From Variovorax beijingensis (GTDB taxonomy: Bacteria > Pseudomonadota > Gammaproteobacteria > Burkholderiales > Burkholderiaceae_C): a stretch of 64,000 bases of DNA. A model generated the notes under the pieces. That model worked only from the letters and a program-made list of their open reading frames with translations. It had not been told where the DNA came from and made no database searches. Location of the stretch: positions 558,001 to 622,000 of the forward strand of contig NZ_VIVL01000001.1 in NCBI RefSeq assembly GCF_007828835.1. The letters run 5' to 3'. Positions 27,352 through 36,398 of the stretch are shown one piece after another. Every line of letters starts with the position of its first letter. Positions within the stretch are counted from its first letter, which is position 1. Both the position numbers and the translations under genes were made by a program.

Positions 27352-28044
27352 ATGCCATCGCCCACCGCCATCGTGATCGAGGACGAGCCGCAGATCCGGC
27401 GCTTCGTGCGCGGTGCGCTCGAGGCCGAAGGCTGGCTGGTGCACGAGGCCGGCACGCTGCGCGACGGGCTCGCAGCGGCCGGCACGCGCCAGCCCGACCT
27501 GCTGGTGCTCGACCTCGGCCTGCCTGACGGCGATGGCGTCTCCCTGATCCGCGATGTGCGGGGCTGGTCGGCCGTGCCGATCATCGTGCTGTCCGCGCGC
27601 AGCGACGAGGCCGACAAGATCGCCGCGCTCGATGCCGGCGCCGACGACTACCTGACCAAGCCCTTCGGCACCGGCGAGCTGCTCGCGCGCGTGCGCGCCA
27701 ACCTGCGCCGGCCGCGCGCGGCGGGCGGCGACGAAACGGCAGAAGCGGTGTTCCGTTTCGGCGAGGTCGAACTGGACCGCGCCGCGCGCATCGTGCGGCG
27801 CGCTGGTGCCGAGGTGCACCTGACGCCGACCGAGTACCGATTGCTGTCAGTGCTGGTCGCCAACGCCGGCCGCGTGCTCACGCAGCGCCAGCTGCTGCGC
27901 GAGGTGTGGGGCCCGTCGCATACCGACCAGAGCCACTATCTGCGCATCTACATGGGGCATTTGCGGCAGAAGCTGGAAGCGGATCCGGCGCAGCCGCGGC
28001 ATCTGCTGACCGAAACGGCCGTGGGGTATCGGTTGGTGGTTTAG
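27352..28044 (+). CDS. kdpE: Response regulator KdpE
   Basis: 230-aa OmpR-type regulator. Receiver acidic residues Glu10/Asp11, phosphorylated Asp54 (LVLDLGLPDGDG) and Lys103 (YLTKPFG) are present. The C-terminal winged helix has LTPTEYRLLSVLVANAGRVLTQRQLL and VWG. It starts 4 bp after the kdpD stop, so it is surely cotranscribed. It activates the kdp promoter upstream of 19728. Confidence 0.96.
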   Translation: MPSPTAIVIEDEPQIRRFVRGALEAEGWLVHEAGTLRDGLAAAGTRQPDLLVLDLGLPDGDGVSLIRDVRGWSAVPIIVLSARSDEADKIAALDAGADDYLTKPFGTGELLARVRANLRRPRAAGGDETAEAVFRFGEVELDRAARIVRRAGAEVHLTPTEYRLLSVLVANAGRVLTQRQLLREVWGPSHTDQSHYLRIYMGHLRQKLEADPAQPRHLLTETAVGYRLVV

Positions 28045-28080
28045 CTGGCGGGCGCCGCGCTTTGTCGGGGGCACAGAGCC

Positions 28081-28180
28081 CTCACCCTAGCCCTCTCCCG
28101 GAGGGAGAGGGGACAAGACGGAGCGGCGAGATGGTGTCGGGCTATTGCTCCCTCTCCCTCCGGGAGAGGGCAGGGGTGAG
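28081..28180. repeat. Paired REP-like inverted element
   Basis: CTCACCCTAGCCCTCTCCC-GGAGGGAGAGG at 28081-28111 and the inverted counterpart CCCTCTCCCTCCGGGAGAGGG then CAGGGGTGAG at 28150-28179. Each half is itself a hairpin, and the two halves face each other across about 40 bp. This is the BIME arrangement, related to 8331-8455. It lies between convergent kdpE and the following oxidoreductase. Confidence 0.7.
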
Positions 28181-28191
28181 GGCAGCGGCAT

Positions 28192-29322
28192 TCAAGCCGC
28201 CACGCCCTTGTTCGGATTGAGCAGAAATTTCTCCCCCGTCGCCTGCTTCCCATACACCCCGATCGCATCGAGCTGCAAGGCCTCGAGCAACGAAACCTCC
28301 CGCGTGTAGTGGCTCGCAAACGTGGTCTTCAACTCCGCCACCACGCGCGCCTTCAGCCGCTGCGCGCCTTCGTCCCCGAGCTTCTGCAGGAACGGAAACA
28401 GCAGCCACCCGCCCATGCCCCACGCCATGCCGAAGTTGCGCACGAACTCCGTCGGCGAGCGGTCGAGGCCGCCGTAGATGTAGACCTGCTTGTGCGTGGT
28501 CGAGCCGTAGCGGCTGTATTCCTTGGCGGTGCGGTTCAGCGCCGCTTCCATGCAGCCGAGGATCTGGCCCGCGAGCTTGCCGCCGCCCGTGGCATCGAAG
28601 GCCAGCGTGGCGCCGGTCTCGACCAGGGCCTGCGTCAGGTCGTCGAGGAAGGTGGGCGAGCTCGTGCTGCACACGTACTTCGCGCCGATGCCGCGCAGCA
28701 GTGCTTCCTGCTCGGGCTTGCGCACGATGTTGACCAGCGCAATGCCGTCTTTCTGGCAGATCTTGTTGAGCATCTGGCCCAGGTTGGATGCGGCGGCCGT
28801 GTGCACCAGCGCCTTGTGGCCTTCGCGCCGCATCGTCTCGACCATGCCGAGCGAAGTGAGCGGGTTCACGAAGCATGATGCGCCTTCGGCCGGCGCGGTG
28901 CCCGCGGGCAGTTCCAGGCACTGGGCCGCCGCCACGGCCCGGTACTGCGAATACATCGCGCCGCCGATCGCGGCCACCGTCTTGCCCAGCAGCGCCTGCG
29001 CCGCGGGCGACGAACCGGCCTTCACCACTACGCCGGCGCCTTCGTTGCCGACCGGCATCGACTGGTCCAGCCGCCCGGCCATGGCCGGCATGGCGCGCTC
29101 GGGCACGGTGGCCGTGACGATCGGCCGCTCGGGCGTGCCGGAGACCTTGGCAGTGCCCATGTCGGCCGCGCCGAACAGCAGGCCCAGGTCCGACGGATTC
29201 ATCGGCGAGGCCTCGACGCGGATCACGACCTCGTGCGCCTGGGGTTCGGGAATCGGCTCGTCGTGCAGCGAGAGTTCGAGTTCGCCGTTCGCACGGATGA
29301 GGGAGCGCAGTTGCAGTGCCAT
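28192..29322 (-). CDS. Zinc-binding-dehydrogenase/quinone oxidoreductase-like protein (MDR family)
   Basis: 376-aa medium-chain dehydrogenase-fold protein. The N-terminal GroES-like domain has VVIRVEASPMNPSDLGLLFG and the GNEGAGVVVKAG turn. The cofactor domain shows HTAAASNLGQMLNKICQ in place of the usual GxGxxG, as in some 2-haloacrylate or NADH:quinone oxidoreductases. No structural zinc cysteine cluster is seen. It reduces an unknown carbonyl or quinone with NAD(P)H. ATG at 29322 (MALQLRSLI). Confidence 0.88.
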   Translation of the reverse strand: MALQLRSLIRANGELELSLHDEPIPEPQAHEVVIRVEASPMNPSDLGLLFGAADMGTAKVSGTPERPIVTATVPERAMPAMAGRLDQSMPVGNEGAGVVVKAGSSPAAQALLGKTVAAIGGAMYSQYRAVAAAQCLELPAGTAPAEGASCFVNPLTSLGMVETMRREGHKALVHTAAASNLGQMLNKICQKDGIALVNIVRKPEQEALLRGIGAKYVCSTSSPTFLDDLTQALVETGATLAFDATGGGKLAGQILGCMEAALNRTAKEYSRYGSTTHKQVYIYGGLDRSPTEFVRNFGMAWGMGGWLLFPFLQKLGDEGAQRLKARVVAELKTTFASHYTREVSLLEALQLDAIGVYGKQATGEKFLLNPNKGVAA

Positions 29323-29422
29323 GGATGAGCCCCTTGAGCCTCGTGAAAGAGGCAGGTTCGAAGGTGGCCCAGGGCCACGGGGCGGCCAGTATAGGAGCGG
29401 CGTGCGAAAGCTGCAGACGCCT

Positions 29423-30001
29423 TCAAGACACCGCGGGAACCGTCGGTGCGTGGGCCAGCGCATGGCCCATCTTCTCTGCATCGAAGCGATCGATGTAGCG
29501 CGGAATGTTGCGCCACAGCGTGTGGTAGCCGTAGCCGCCGCGGAACATCTCCTGGCGCGCGCTCTCCTTGTCCCAGCCCTGCACCGCCATGCGGTAGGCC
29601 GCCGCGACCACGCCGGTGCGGTCGGCGCCGTGCATGCAGTGGATCAGCACCGGCCCCTGCTTCTCGGCCTCGCGAATGGCCACCAGCGCGCGCAGCACCT
29701 TGGCGTCGTCGATCGACCAGGTGTTGATCGGCACGCGCACCAGGCGGATGCCGCTGCCCGCGAACACCTTCCGATCGTCGTTGAAGGAGCGCAGGCTCAC
29801 GATGGTGCCGATGCCCAGCGCCTTCAGCGCCGCCACGTTGGCGATGCGCGGCTGCGCGCTGCGGTACAGCGTGGGCGTGATGCGGTGCAGGTTCTCGACG
29901 CCGAGCGCGTCGAGCGGATCGGCCCAGTGCCCGGGGCGCGGCGCGGCGTGCGCCGCGGCGGCGCCGCTGCCGTTCCTGCGCTTGTATTTCCTTGCGCTCA
30001 T
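29423..30001 (-). CDS. Tyrosine/dual-specificity phosphatase-like protein
   Basis: 192 aa with the cysteine phosphatase loop HCMHGADRTG (Cys122, Arg128). A likely acid loop NTWSIDDAKV lies upstream of it. The first 30 residues are basic and Ala-rich. It has the size and features of bacterial dual-specificity or lipid phosphatases (for example PgpP/PTPMT1-type, which remove phosphate from phosphatidylglycerophosphate). Its coupling (ATGA) to a membrane protein and a lipid-type glycosyltransferase favours a lipid or envelope substrate, but this is inference. Confidence 0.85.
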   Translation of the reverse strand: MSARKYKRRNGSGAAAAHAAPRPGHWADPLDALGVENLHRITPTLYRSAQPRIANVAALKALGIGTIVSLRSFNDDRKVFAGSGIRLVRVPINTWSIDDAKVLRALVAIREAEKQGPVLIHCMHGADRTGVVAAAYRMAVQGWDKESARQEMFRGGYGYHTLWRNIPRYIDRFDAEKMGHALAHAPTVPAVS

Positions 30002-30489
30002 TTCGCGCGCCGCCAGTGCCGCGTCACCAAAATCAGCAGGGCCACCGCCAGGCCGCCCCAGTAGTCGACCGGCGCGCCCCAGATCCAGTGCTTGTGCCAG
30101 AAGGCATCCACCGCATTGAAGCGCGCCCAGCCGAAGGCCGGGTTGATGAGGAACCAGAGGAAGTCCTCGCAGACCCAGAACACGATCAGGCCGGCCACGG
30201 CCAGCCCGAAATCGCGCCACGTCCAGCGTCCGTTGAAGGCCAGCGGCGCCAGGAACACCAGCACCATGAAGGTGAAGACCCAGGCGTGGTAGCCCGTCAT
30301 CGCGCGCCCGCCCCAGAAGATGTCGAGCCAGATGCTGTTCTCGATGCGCCAGGTGGGCAGCGAGGTGGCCCAGCCGGCGCCGCCTTCGATCTGGATCTCG
30401 GCATTGGCGAAGAAGAAGGCCATCACCACCACCCATGCCAGGTAGCCGAGCGTGCGGGCCACGCCCGTCTTCTCCACGGCGCCCGTCAT
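29998..30489 (-). CDS. Hypothetical integral membrane protein
   Basis: 163 aa with four or five membrane segments (LGYLAWVVVMAFFFANAEI; HAWVFTFMVLVFLAPLAF; DFGLAVAGLIVFWVCEDFLWFL; GGLAVALLILVTRHW). Many Trp/His residues sit near the helix ends (FWHKHWIWGAPVDYW). No named family is recognised. Four-base overlaps on both sides link it to the glycosyltransferase upstream and the phosphatase downstream, so the three products probably act together at the membrane. Confidence 0.82.
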   Translation of the reverse strand: MTGAVEKTGVARTLGYLAWVVVMAFFFANAEIQIEGGAGWATSLPTWRIENSIWLDIFWGGRAMTGYHAWVFTFMVLVFLAPLAFNGRWTWRDFGLAVAGLIVFWVCEDFLWFLINPAFGWARFNAVDAFWHKHWIWGAPVDYWGGLAVALLILVTRHWRRAK

Positions 30490-31625
30490 GCGGCTTCGCC
30501 CAGCACGTGGCGCAGCACCGCGGCCGCCGCGCGCGGCTTGCCGAGCGCGCGGCTGCATTCGGCCATGTCCGCGAGCTTGGCGGGGTCGGCCATCAGGCGT
30601 GCCACCTTGTAGTCGAGGCCGATGGCGTCGTAGGCCAGCCAGCCCGCGCCTTCTTCCATCAGGAAGCCGGCGTTGTGCTCTTCCTGGCCCGGAATCGGCG
30701 AGATCAGCAGCATCGGCTTGCCGAGCGCCAGGCATTCCGACACCGTGAGCCCGCCGGGCTTGGTCACGACCAGGTCGGCCGCCGCCATGAGCCTGTGCAT
30801 CTCGTGGGTGAAGCCGATGGCGACCACGCGCCCCGGATGGCGCGCGGCCAGGGCCTGCAGCCTGCCGTGCGCCTCGGTGTTGCGGCCGGCCACGGCAATC
30901 ACCTGCAAGCCGCTGTCGCCGCCGAGCGAAAGCACGCGCTCGACCATGCTCGCCAGGTCGCCGACGCCGGCGCCGCCCGAAGCCATCAGCAGCACCGGCC
31001 GTGCGGGATCGAGGCCGAGCGCCGCGGCGCAGGCATTGCGCGCGAGCGCCGGCGCGTCGGGCTCGGAGAAGGCCGGCATCACCGGGATGCCGGTCACGTG
31101 GATGCGCTCCGCGGGAATGCCGCGCGCTTGCAGCCTGAAGGCCACTTCCTCCGTGGCGGCCAGGTAGCCTGCCATGCCCGGCACCAGCCACATGTTGTGC
31201 AGGTCGTAGTCGGTGATCTGCAGCCACACCGGGTAGTCGATGCGGCCGCGGTTGCGCTCGCGCATCAGCAGCTCGGCCGGCAGGAAGTGGGTGCAGATCA
31301 CGGCGTCGGGCTTCTCGCGGCGGATCTCGCGCAGCAGGGCGCCGGTGCTCAGCCGCTCGATGCCGCGGCGCAGCCGCTGCGAAGGCGCGTGGTGCGGCGT
31401 GGCGTCGGTGCGCTGGTGCAGGTAGGACCACAGCTCGGGCGCGCGGTTCACGAGCTGGATGTACCAGTCGGTGTACACCTTGCGGAAGCCGCCGGCCACA
31501 TGGGCCATGGCATCGATATGGACCGCCGTGTGCGGCGGGGCCGACTGCACGGCGGCTTCGAGGGCTTGCGCTGCGCGCACGTGGCCGTTGCCGGCGCTCA
31601 CACTGAGGATCAGGATTTTGGTCAT
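30486..31625 (-). CDS. Glycolipid-type glycosyltransferase (MGDG synthase-like, GT28 fold)
   Basis: 379-aa GT-B enzyme. The N-terminal part has [20 protein letters not shown] and [15 protein letters not shown], the pattern of monogalactosyldiacylglycerol synthases and processive glucosyltransferases. The C-terminal half has [12 protein letters not shown] and the nucleotide-sugar loop [20 protein letters not shown]. It would put a sugar from UDP-hexose onto diacylglycerol or a related lipid on the inner membrane. First gene of a three-gene coupled unit. The start at 31625 (MTKILIL) fits the family; the upstream in-frame Met has none of its character. Confidence 0.88.
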   Translation of the reverse strand: MTKILILSVSAGNGHVRAAQALEAAVQSAPPHTAVHIDAMAHVAGGFRKVYTDWYIQLVNRAPELWSYLHQRTDATPHHAPSQRLRRGIERLSTGALLREIRREKPDAVICTHFLPAELLMRERNRGRIDYPVWLQITDYDLHNMWLVPGMAGYLAATEEVAFRLQARGIPAERIHVTGIPVMPAFSEPDAPALARNACAAALGLDPARPVLLMASGGAGVGDLASMVERVLSLGGDSGLQVIAVAGRNTEAHGRLQALAARHPGRVVAIGFTHEMHRLMAAADLVVTKPGGLTVSECLALGKPMLLISPIPGQEEHNAGFLMEEGAGWLAYDAIGLDYKVARLMADPAKLADMAECSRALGKPRAAAAVLRHVLGEAA

Positions 31626-31768
31626 GCGGGTCCGGGCCGTCGGCGGGCCATTGGCGCGCATTATCCCCATGCATTGCGACACATCCCGCGGGCGGCCGCC
31701 CATCGGCGAAAATGCGGCTGCGCACCGCTTCACCGGGCGTGACCCGCCCCCAACCGACCGCGCCCCGC

Positions 31769-32590
31769 ATGACCGACGCCCCCGCCCCGATCCGCCTCAA
31801 CAAACGCATGGCCGAGCTCGGCCTCTGCTCGCGCCGCGAGGCCGATGAGTGGATCGCCAACGGCTGGGTGCGCGTCAACGGCAAGCCGGCCGAAATGGGC
31901 GTGAAGGTCACGCCGTCCGACCGCATCGAGGTCGACAAGGCCGCCAAGGGCCAGCAGGCGAACCAGGTCACCATCCTCATCAACAAGCCCATCGGCTATG
32001 TGAGCGGCCAGGCCGAGGACGGCCATGAGCCCGCGGTGACCCTCTTCACGCCGCAGAACCGCTGGGCCGAGGACAACGCGCGCTTCTTCTTCAGCCCGCA
32101 GCAGCTGCGCGGCCTCGCGCCGTGCGGGCGGCTCGACATCGATTCCATCGGCCTGCTGGTGATGACGCAGGACGGGCGCATCGCGCGCCAGCTGATCGGC
32201 GAAGACTCGGTGATGGAGAAGGAGTACCTGGTGCGCGTGGCCTACCACGGCCTGGGCCAGCCCGCGCCCACCGGGCAGCTGGTGCGCATGGACGACGACG
32301 ATCCCGTCACGACCAATGTGCAGGCGGTCTTCCCGCCCGCAATGCTCGCCAGGCTGCGCCACGGCCTGAGCCTCGACGGCCAGCCGCTCAAGCCGGCACG
32401 GGTCGAATGGCAGAACCCCGAGCAATTGCGCTTCGTGCTCACCGAGGGCAAGAAGCGCCAGATCCGCCGCATGTGCGAACTGGTCGGCCTGAAGGTGGTG
32501 GGCCTGAAGCGCGTGCGCATCGGCCGCGTGATGCTCGGCAACCTGCCCGTCGGTCAGTGGCGCTACCTCGCTCCGCACGAGAAGTTCTGA
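31769..32590 (+). CDS. RsuA/RluF-family pseudouridine synthase
   Basis: 273 aa. An S4 RNA-binding domain at residues 8-60 ([23 protein letters not shown]) is followed by the catalytic domain with Asp in [18 protein letters not shown] and the [19 protein letters not shown] signature. It isomerises a uridine in rRNA (RluF acts on 23S, RsuA on 16S). RluF is slightly favoured by length and the [17 protein letters not shown] opening. Divergent from the glycosyltransferase over a 143-bp gap that must hold both promoters. Confidence 0.92.
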   Translation: MTDAPAPIRLNKRMAELGLCSRREADEWIANGWVRVNGKPAEMGVKVTPSDRIEVDKAAKGQQANQVTILINKPIGYVSGQAEDGHEPAVTLFTPQNRWAEDNARFFFSPQQLRGLAPCGRLDIDSIGLLVMTQDGRIARQLIGEDSVMEKEYLVRVAYHGLGQPAPTGQLVRMDDDDPVTTNVQAVFPPAMLARLRHGLSLDGQPLKPARVEWQNPEQLRFVLTEGKKRQIRRMCELVGLKVVGLKRVRIGRVMLGNLPVGQWRYLAPHEKF

Positions 32591-32600
32591 GCCGTTGCCG

Positions 32601-33719
32601 ATGGCCGTGGTGCTGAGCCAGCGCGCGCTGAACCGGGCCACGCTGGCGCGGCAGATGCTGCTGGAGCGGCGCAAGGCGACGCCCGCGCAGGCCATCGAAA
32701 AGCTCGCGGGGCTGCAGGCGCAGGCGCCGAACCCGCCCTACATCGGCCTGTGGAGCCGGCTCGAAGGCTTTCGCCGCGAGCAGTTGACCGAAGCCCTCAA
32801 GCAGCGACGCGTCGTGCGCATGTCGACGATGCGCGCGACCCTGCACCTGATGGCCGCAAAGGACGCACTGGCCTGGCGGCCGCTGCTCGAGTCCGTGCAC
32901 CAGCGCGGATTGAAGGGCAGCAGCCACGCGCGGGCGCTCGAAGGCATCGACCGTGCGGTGGTGGTGCAGGCGGGCCTCGCGCTGCTGCGCGAAGGCCCGC
33001 TCACCAGCTCCGAACTCGGCCAGGCTCTTGCGGCGCGCTGGAAAGACCGCGAGCCCGCTTCGCTCGCCGCACTCATCCGCAACAGCGTGCCGCTGGTGCA
33101 CCTGCCGCCCGCGGGCAGCTGGGACTCGCACCAGAGCGCACGGCTGCAGCCCATCGCGCAGTGGCTCGGCGAATCCGCCGCCGATGCCGCACCGGCCACG
33201 CAGGACGAGCTGCTGCTGCGCTACCTCGCGGCCTTCGGCCCCGCCACGCTCGCCGATGCCGGCGCATGGTCGGGCCTCGCGGGCTGGAAGGCCGTGGCCG
33301 AGCGCCTGCAGCCGCAGCTGCGCAGCTTCATCGGCGAGCAGGGCCAGGAATTGTTCGACCTGCCGCGCGCGCCGCGCCCCGGGCCTGACACGCCCGCGCC
33401 GCCGCGCCTCGTCGCCGAATGGGACAACCTGCTGCTCTCGCATGCCGACCGCAGCCGCGTGATGAGCGAGGCGCACCGCGCCCGCGTGTTCACTGCCAAC
33501 GGCATCGTGCGTGGCACGGTGCTGCTCGACGGCTTCGTCGCGGGCGTCTGGAAGATCGAGCGCGCGAAGAACAACACGGCCGCGGTGGTGCTGGAGCCCT
33601 TCACCCGCTGGCCGAAGGCCGAGCGGCTCGGCGTGCAGGAAGAGGCCATGCGCCTGCTGGCCTTTGCAGCGGATGGCGAGGGCGAGCGGCACGAGGTTCG
33701 CGTGCTAAGCCCCGCCTAA
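32601..33719 (+). CDS. AlkZ/YcaQ-like winged-helix DNA-binding protein
   Basis: 372 aa of the winged-helix family (HTH_42) that contains the DNA glycosylases AlkZ and YcaQ. The catalytic QxQ motif is visible as QAQ in LAGLQAQAPNPPYIGLWSR. The RATLHLM stretch (MRATLHLMAAKDALAW) matches the family too. It may unhook interstrand crosslinks or bulky adducts, but many relatives lack shown activity. The ATG at 32601 follows the synthase stop by 10 bp, so the two may share a transcript. Confidence 0.82.
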   Translation: MAVVLSQRALNRATLARQMLLERRKATPAQAIEKLAGLQAQAPNPPYIGLWSRLEGFRREQLTEALKQRRVVRMSTMRATLHLMAAKDALAWRPLLESVHQRGLKGSSHARALEGIDRAVVVQAGLALLREGPLTSSELGQALAARWKDREPASLAALIRNSVPLVHLPPAGSWDSHQSARLQPIAQWLGESAADAAPATQDELLLRYLAAFGPATLADAGAWSGLAGWKAVAERLQPQLRSFIGEQGQELFDLPRAPRPGPDTPAPPRLVAEWDNLLLSHADRSRVMSEAHRARVFTANGIVRGTVLLDGFVAGVWKIERAKNNTAAVVLEPFTRWPKAERLGVQEEAMRLLAFAADGEGERHEVRVLSPA

Positions 33720-33805
33720 GACTTCGCCTCTACGCTGCGCCGCGGCGCAGGGCACTACCGGTCATCCCGATCGCGTGCTACCTTGGCGCCCAAGGAGTCG
33801 CCGCA

Positions 33806-34462
33806 ATGCGTGTGCTGCTGGTGGAAGACGACGAGATGATCGGGCGCAGCCTGAAGCAGGCGCTCGAGGGCGCGGGCTGGTCGGCCGACTGGGTGCGCGA
33901 CGGCGAACTGGCGCAGAGCGCGCTCGGCGACGGCGGCTACACCTGCGTGCTGCTCGACCTGGGCCTGCCGCGGCAGGACGGCACCGAGGTGCTGCGCCGC
34001 GCGCGCGAACGCGGCGATGCCACGCCGGTGCTGGTGCTCACCGCGCGCGACGGCCTGGACGACCGCATCCACAGCCTCGACCTGGGCGCCGACGACTACC
34101 TGCGGAAGCCCTTCGAATTCCGCGAACTGCTCGCGCGCATGCGGGCCGTGGTGCGCCGGCGCGACGGCGCCGCGCATTCGCTGATCGGCGGCAGCACGAT
34201 GCAGCTGGACCTCACCACGCGCGAGGTGCTGGTCGATGGGGCGCGCGAGGCGCTCACCGCGCGCGAGTTCGCGCTGCTGCACGCCTTGCTCGAGCGGCCC
34301 GGCGCCATCCTCTCGCGCGAGCAGCTCGAGAACCGCATCTACGGCTGGGGCGAGGAAGTGACCAGCAACGCCATCGACGTGCTGATCCACGGCATGCGCC
34401 GCAAGCTCGGTGCCGATTCGATCCGCAACGTGCGCGGGCTCGGCTGGCGCGTTGCGGCATGA
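33806..34462 (+). CDS. OmpR-family response regulator (QseB/TctD-like)
   Basis: 218 aa. The receiver has Glu7/Asp8/Asp9, phosphorylated Asp51 (VLLDLGLPRQDG) and Lys101 (YLRKPFE). The DNA-binding domain contains LTAREFALLHALLERPGAILSREQL, typical of QseB/PmrA relatives. An AAGGAG site precedes the ATG. A sensor kinase follows after 61 bp. No target operon is evident, but a signal-peptide protein with internal repeats lies right after the kinase. Confidence 0.93.
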   Translation: MRVLLVEDDEMIGRSLKQALEGAGWSADWVRDGELAQSALGDGGYTCVLLDLGLPRQDGTEVLRRARERGDATPVLVLTARDGLDDRIHSLDLGADDYLRKPFEFRELLARMRAVVRRRDGAAHSLIGGSTMQLDLTTREVLVDGAREALTAREFALLHALLERPGAILSREQLENRIYGWGEEVTSNAIDVLIHGMRRKLGADSIRNVRGLGWRVAA

Positions 34463-34523
34463 GCCCCCGCCCGGCCGCTCCGAAGGGGGCTCGCACCGCA
34501 GTGCGAAGCACGGAGGTTTGCCA

Positions 34524-35948
34524 ATGACCTCTGTGCGCGGCGGCCGCTGGTGGCGCCCGCGCTCGCTGCGCACCCAACTGCTGTTCTGGCTCGTCACGCT
34601 GCACCTGGTGGCGGCGGCGCTGACGGCGTGGTTCACCTTCGTGGCCTATGGCGACCTGGTGCACAACGCGCTCGACGAGCAGATGCGGCTGGTCGCCGAT
34701 TCCTATGCAGGCAGCGATCCGCCGCGCACGCCGCGTCCGCTCGACGGCAACGCCGCCCTGGTGCGCGGCGCCTTCGTGGTGCAGCTCTGGAGCGCCGATG
34801 GCCGCACGCTGCGCGCAAGCTCCTGGCCGCCGCTGGCCGTGGTGCCGCTGCAGCCGCGGCCGGGTTTCAGCGATGCGCGCGCCGATGCGCCCACGCCGTC
34901 GCGCTGGCGCGTGTTCACGGCCGAGGCCGGGCCGCGCGCCGACCAGCCGCGCGTGCAGGTGCTGCAGAACGAGGACTACCGCCGGCGCCGGGCGCTGCGC
35001 CGCGCGCTGCTCGAAGGCCTGCCCATCGCGCTGCTGCTGCCGCTGGCCTTGCTGATCCTCTGGCTCATCGTGTCGGCGGCTTCGCGCTCGCTGCGCGCGG
35101 TGGCGCGCGACGTGGCCTCGCAGGACGAGCGCAGCCCCACCGAGCTGTCGCTGGCGCGCGTGCCGGACGAGATCGCGCCGCTGGTCCAGGCCTTCAACCA
35201 CCTGCTGTCGCGCATGCGCAGCGCCTTCGCCACGCAGCGCCGCTTCGTGCAGGACGCGGCCCACGAGCTGCGCACGCCGATGGCCGCGATCGGCCTGCAG
35301 ATCGAGAACCTGCGCGCGCACGTGCCCGCGGGCGAAGCCACCGAGCGCTTCAACCAGCTCGAGGCCGGCGTCACGCGCGCGCAGCACCTGATCGAGCAGC
35401 TGCTGAGCCTCTCGCGGCAGGACGCGCCGGGACGCCCGCTCGCGCCCTCGCGCGAAGCGGTCGACATCGAGACCCTGCTGCGCGAGAGCGTGAGCCAGCT
35501 GATGGTGCTGGCCGACGCGCGGCGCGTGGACATCGGTTTCGAGGGATCGATCGCGCCCGTGGTGCAGGCGCCGGCCGCCGAGCTGCGCAGCGTGTTCGAC
35601 AACCTGATCGACAACGCGCTGCGCTATGCGCCCGAAGGCGGAGTGGTCGACGTGCGGCTGCACGAGGTCGACGGCCATGCGGTGGTCGACGTGCTCGACA
35701 ACGGGCCGGGCATTCCGGCCTCGTCGATCGGCCGCGTGTTCGACCGCTTCTTTCGCGTGCCGGGCGCTCCGGCCGGCGGCAGCGGGCTCGGGCTGGCGAT
35801 TGCGCGCACGGCCGCCGAGCGGCATGGCCTGCGCATCGAGCTGCGCAACCGCGATGAGGCAGAAGGTGGCGGCGGGCCGGGGCTGCTGGCCCGGGTGCAC
35901 CTGCCGCCGGCGGCGACTGCGGCAACGGCGCCGCTCACGCCCGGCTAA
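34524..35948 (+). CDS. Sensor histidine kinase (QseC/TctE-like)
   Basis: 474 aa with two membrane helices (LLFWLVTLHLVAAALTAWFTF and ALLLPLALLILWLIVSAASR) around a ~130-residue periplasmic sensor region, a short HAMP-like linker and a kinase core. Phosphorylated His247 is in QDAAHELRTPMAAIGLQ. N-box (DNLIDNALRYAPEG) and G-box (DNGPGIPASS, GGSGLGLAIARTAAERHG) are intact. It pairs with the regulator just upstream. The signal is unknown. Confidence 0.93.
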   Translation: MTSVRGGRWWRPRSLRTQLLFWLVTLHLVAAALTAWFTFVAYGDLVHNALDEQMRLVADSYAGSDPPRTPRPLDGNAALVRGAFVVQLWSADGRTLRASSWPPLAVVPLQPRPGFSDARADAPTPSRWRVFTAEAGPRADQPRVQVLQNEDYRRRRALRRALLEGLPIALLLPLALLILWLIVSAASRSLRAVARDVASQDERSPTELSLARVPDEIAPLVQAFNHLLSRMRSAFATQRRFVQDAAHELRTPMAAIGLQIENLRAHVPAGEATERFNQLEAGVTRAQHLIEQLLSLSRQDAPGRPLAPSREAVDIETLLRESVSQLMVLADARRVDIGFEGSIAPVVQAPAAELRSVFDNLIDNALRYAPEGGVVDVRLHEVDGHAVVDVLDNGPGIPASSIGRVFDRFFRVPGAPAGGSGLGLAIARTAAERHGLRIELRNRDEAEGGGGPGLLARVHLPPAATAATAPLTPG

Positions 35949-36059
35949 TTTCCTGCTCACGGCGCGCTCAGCCGGGCTGCCTAGAGTGCATCCAGGCCCT
36001 GCCACGCGCAGTTCGCGCGATGGCACGCGGCCGGAGACAAACCCTCAGGAGCACACACC

Positions 36060-36398
36060 ATGCGCACTTCCTTCAAGCTTCTTGCCCTTGGCTCCTTCGC
36101 CGCGTTCGCGGCGCTCGGTGCCGTGAATGCGTCGGCCGAGACCACCGACGGCTCCGACTACCACCCGCTGCAGATGAATTCGCCCGAGAACCCCGACGTG
36201 CAGGCCGGCGCGATGGCCGCCGCGCGTCCCGACGGCACCGAGTCCATCGGCCAGTCGACCAGCGCGCCGGCCATGAACTCGACGACGCCGGTGTCCGACG
36301 TGCAGGCCGGCGCCTATGCGGCCTCGCATGCGACGGGCACCGAGTCGATCGGGCAGTCGACCGCGCTGCCGCTCGTGCAGTCGGCCAGCGGCAGTTGA
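36060..36398 (+). CDS. Small exported protein with two internal repeats
   Basis: 112 aa. A signal peptide (MRTSFKLLALGSFAAFAALGAVNASA) precedes an acidic, Ala-rich mature part. Two near-identical ~35-residue units are seen: DVQAGAMAAARPDGTESIGQ and DVQAGAYAASHATGTESIGQ, each followed by ST. No cysteines. Related short proteins with TxSxGQS-like motifs (DUF4148-type) occur in Burkholderiales. It follows the two-component system by 111 bp and may be its target. The stop abuts the aqpZ stop from the other strand. Confidence 0.8.
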   Translation: MRTSFKLLALGSFAAFAALGAVNASAETTDGSDYHPLQMNSPENPDVQAGAMAAARPDGTESIGQSTSAPAMNSTTPVSDVQAGAYAASHATGTESIGQSTALPLVQSASGS

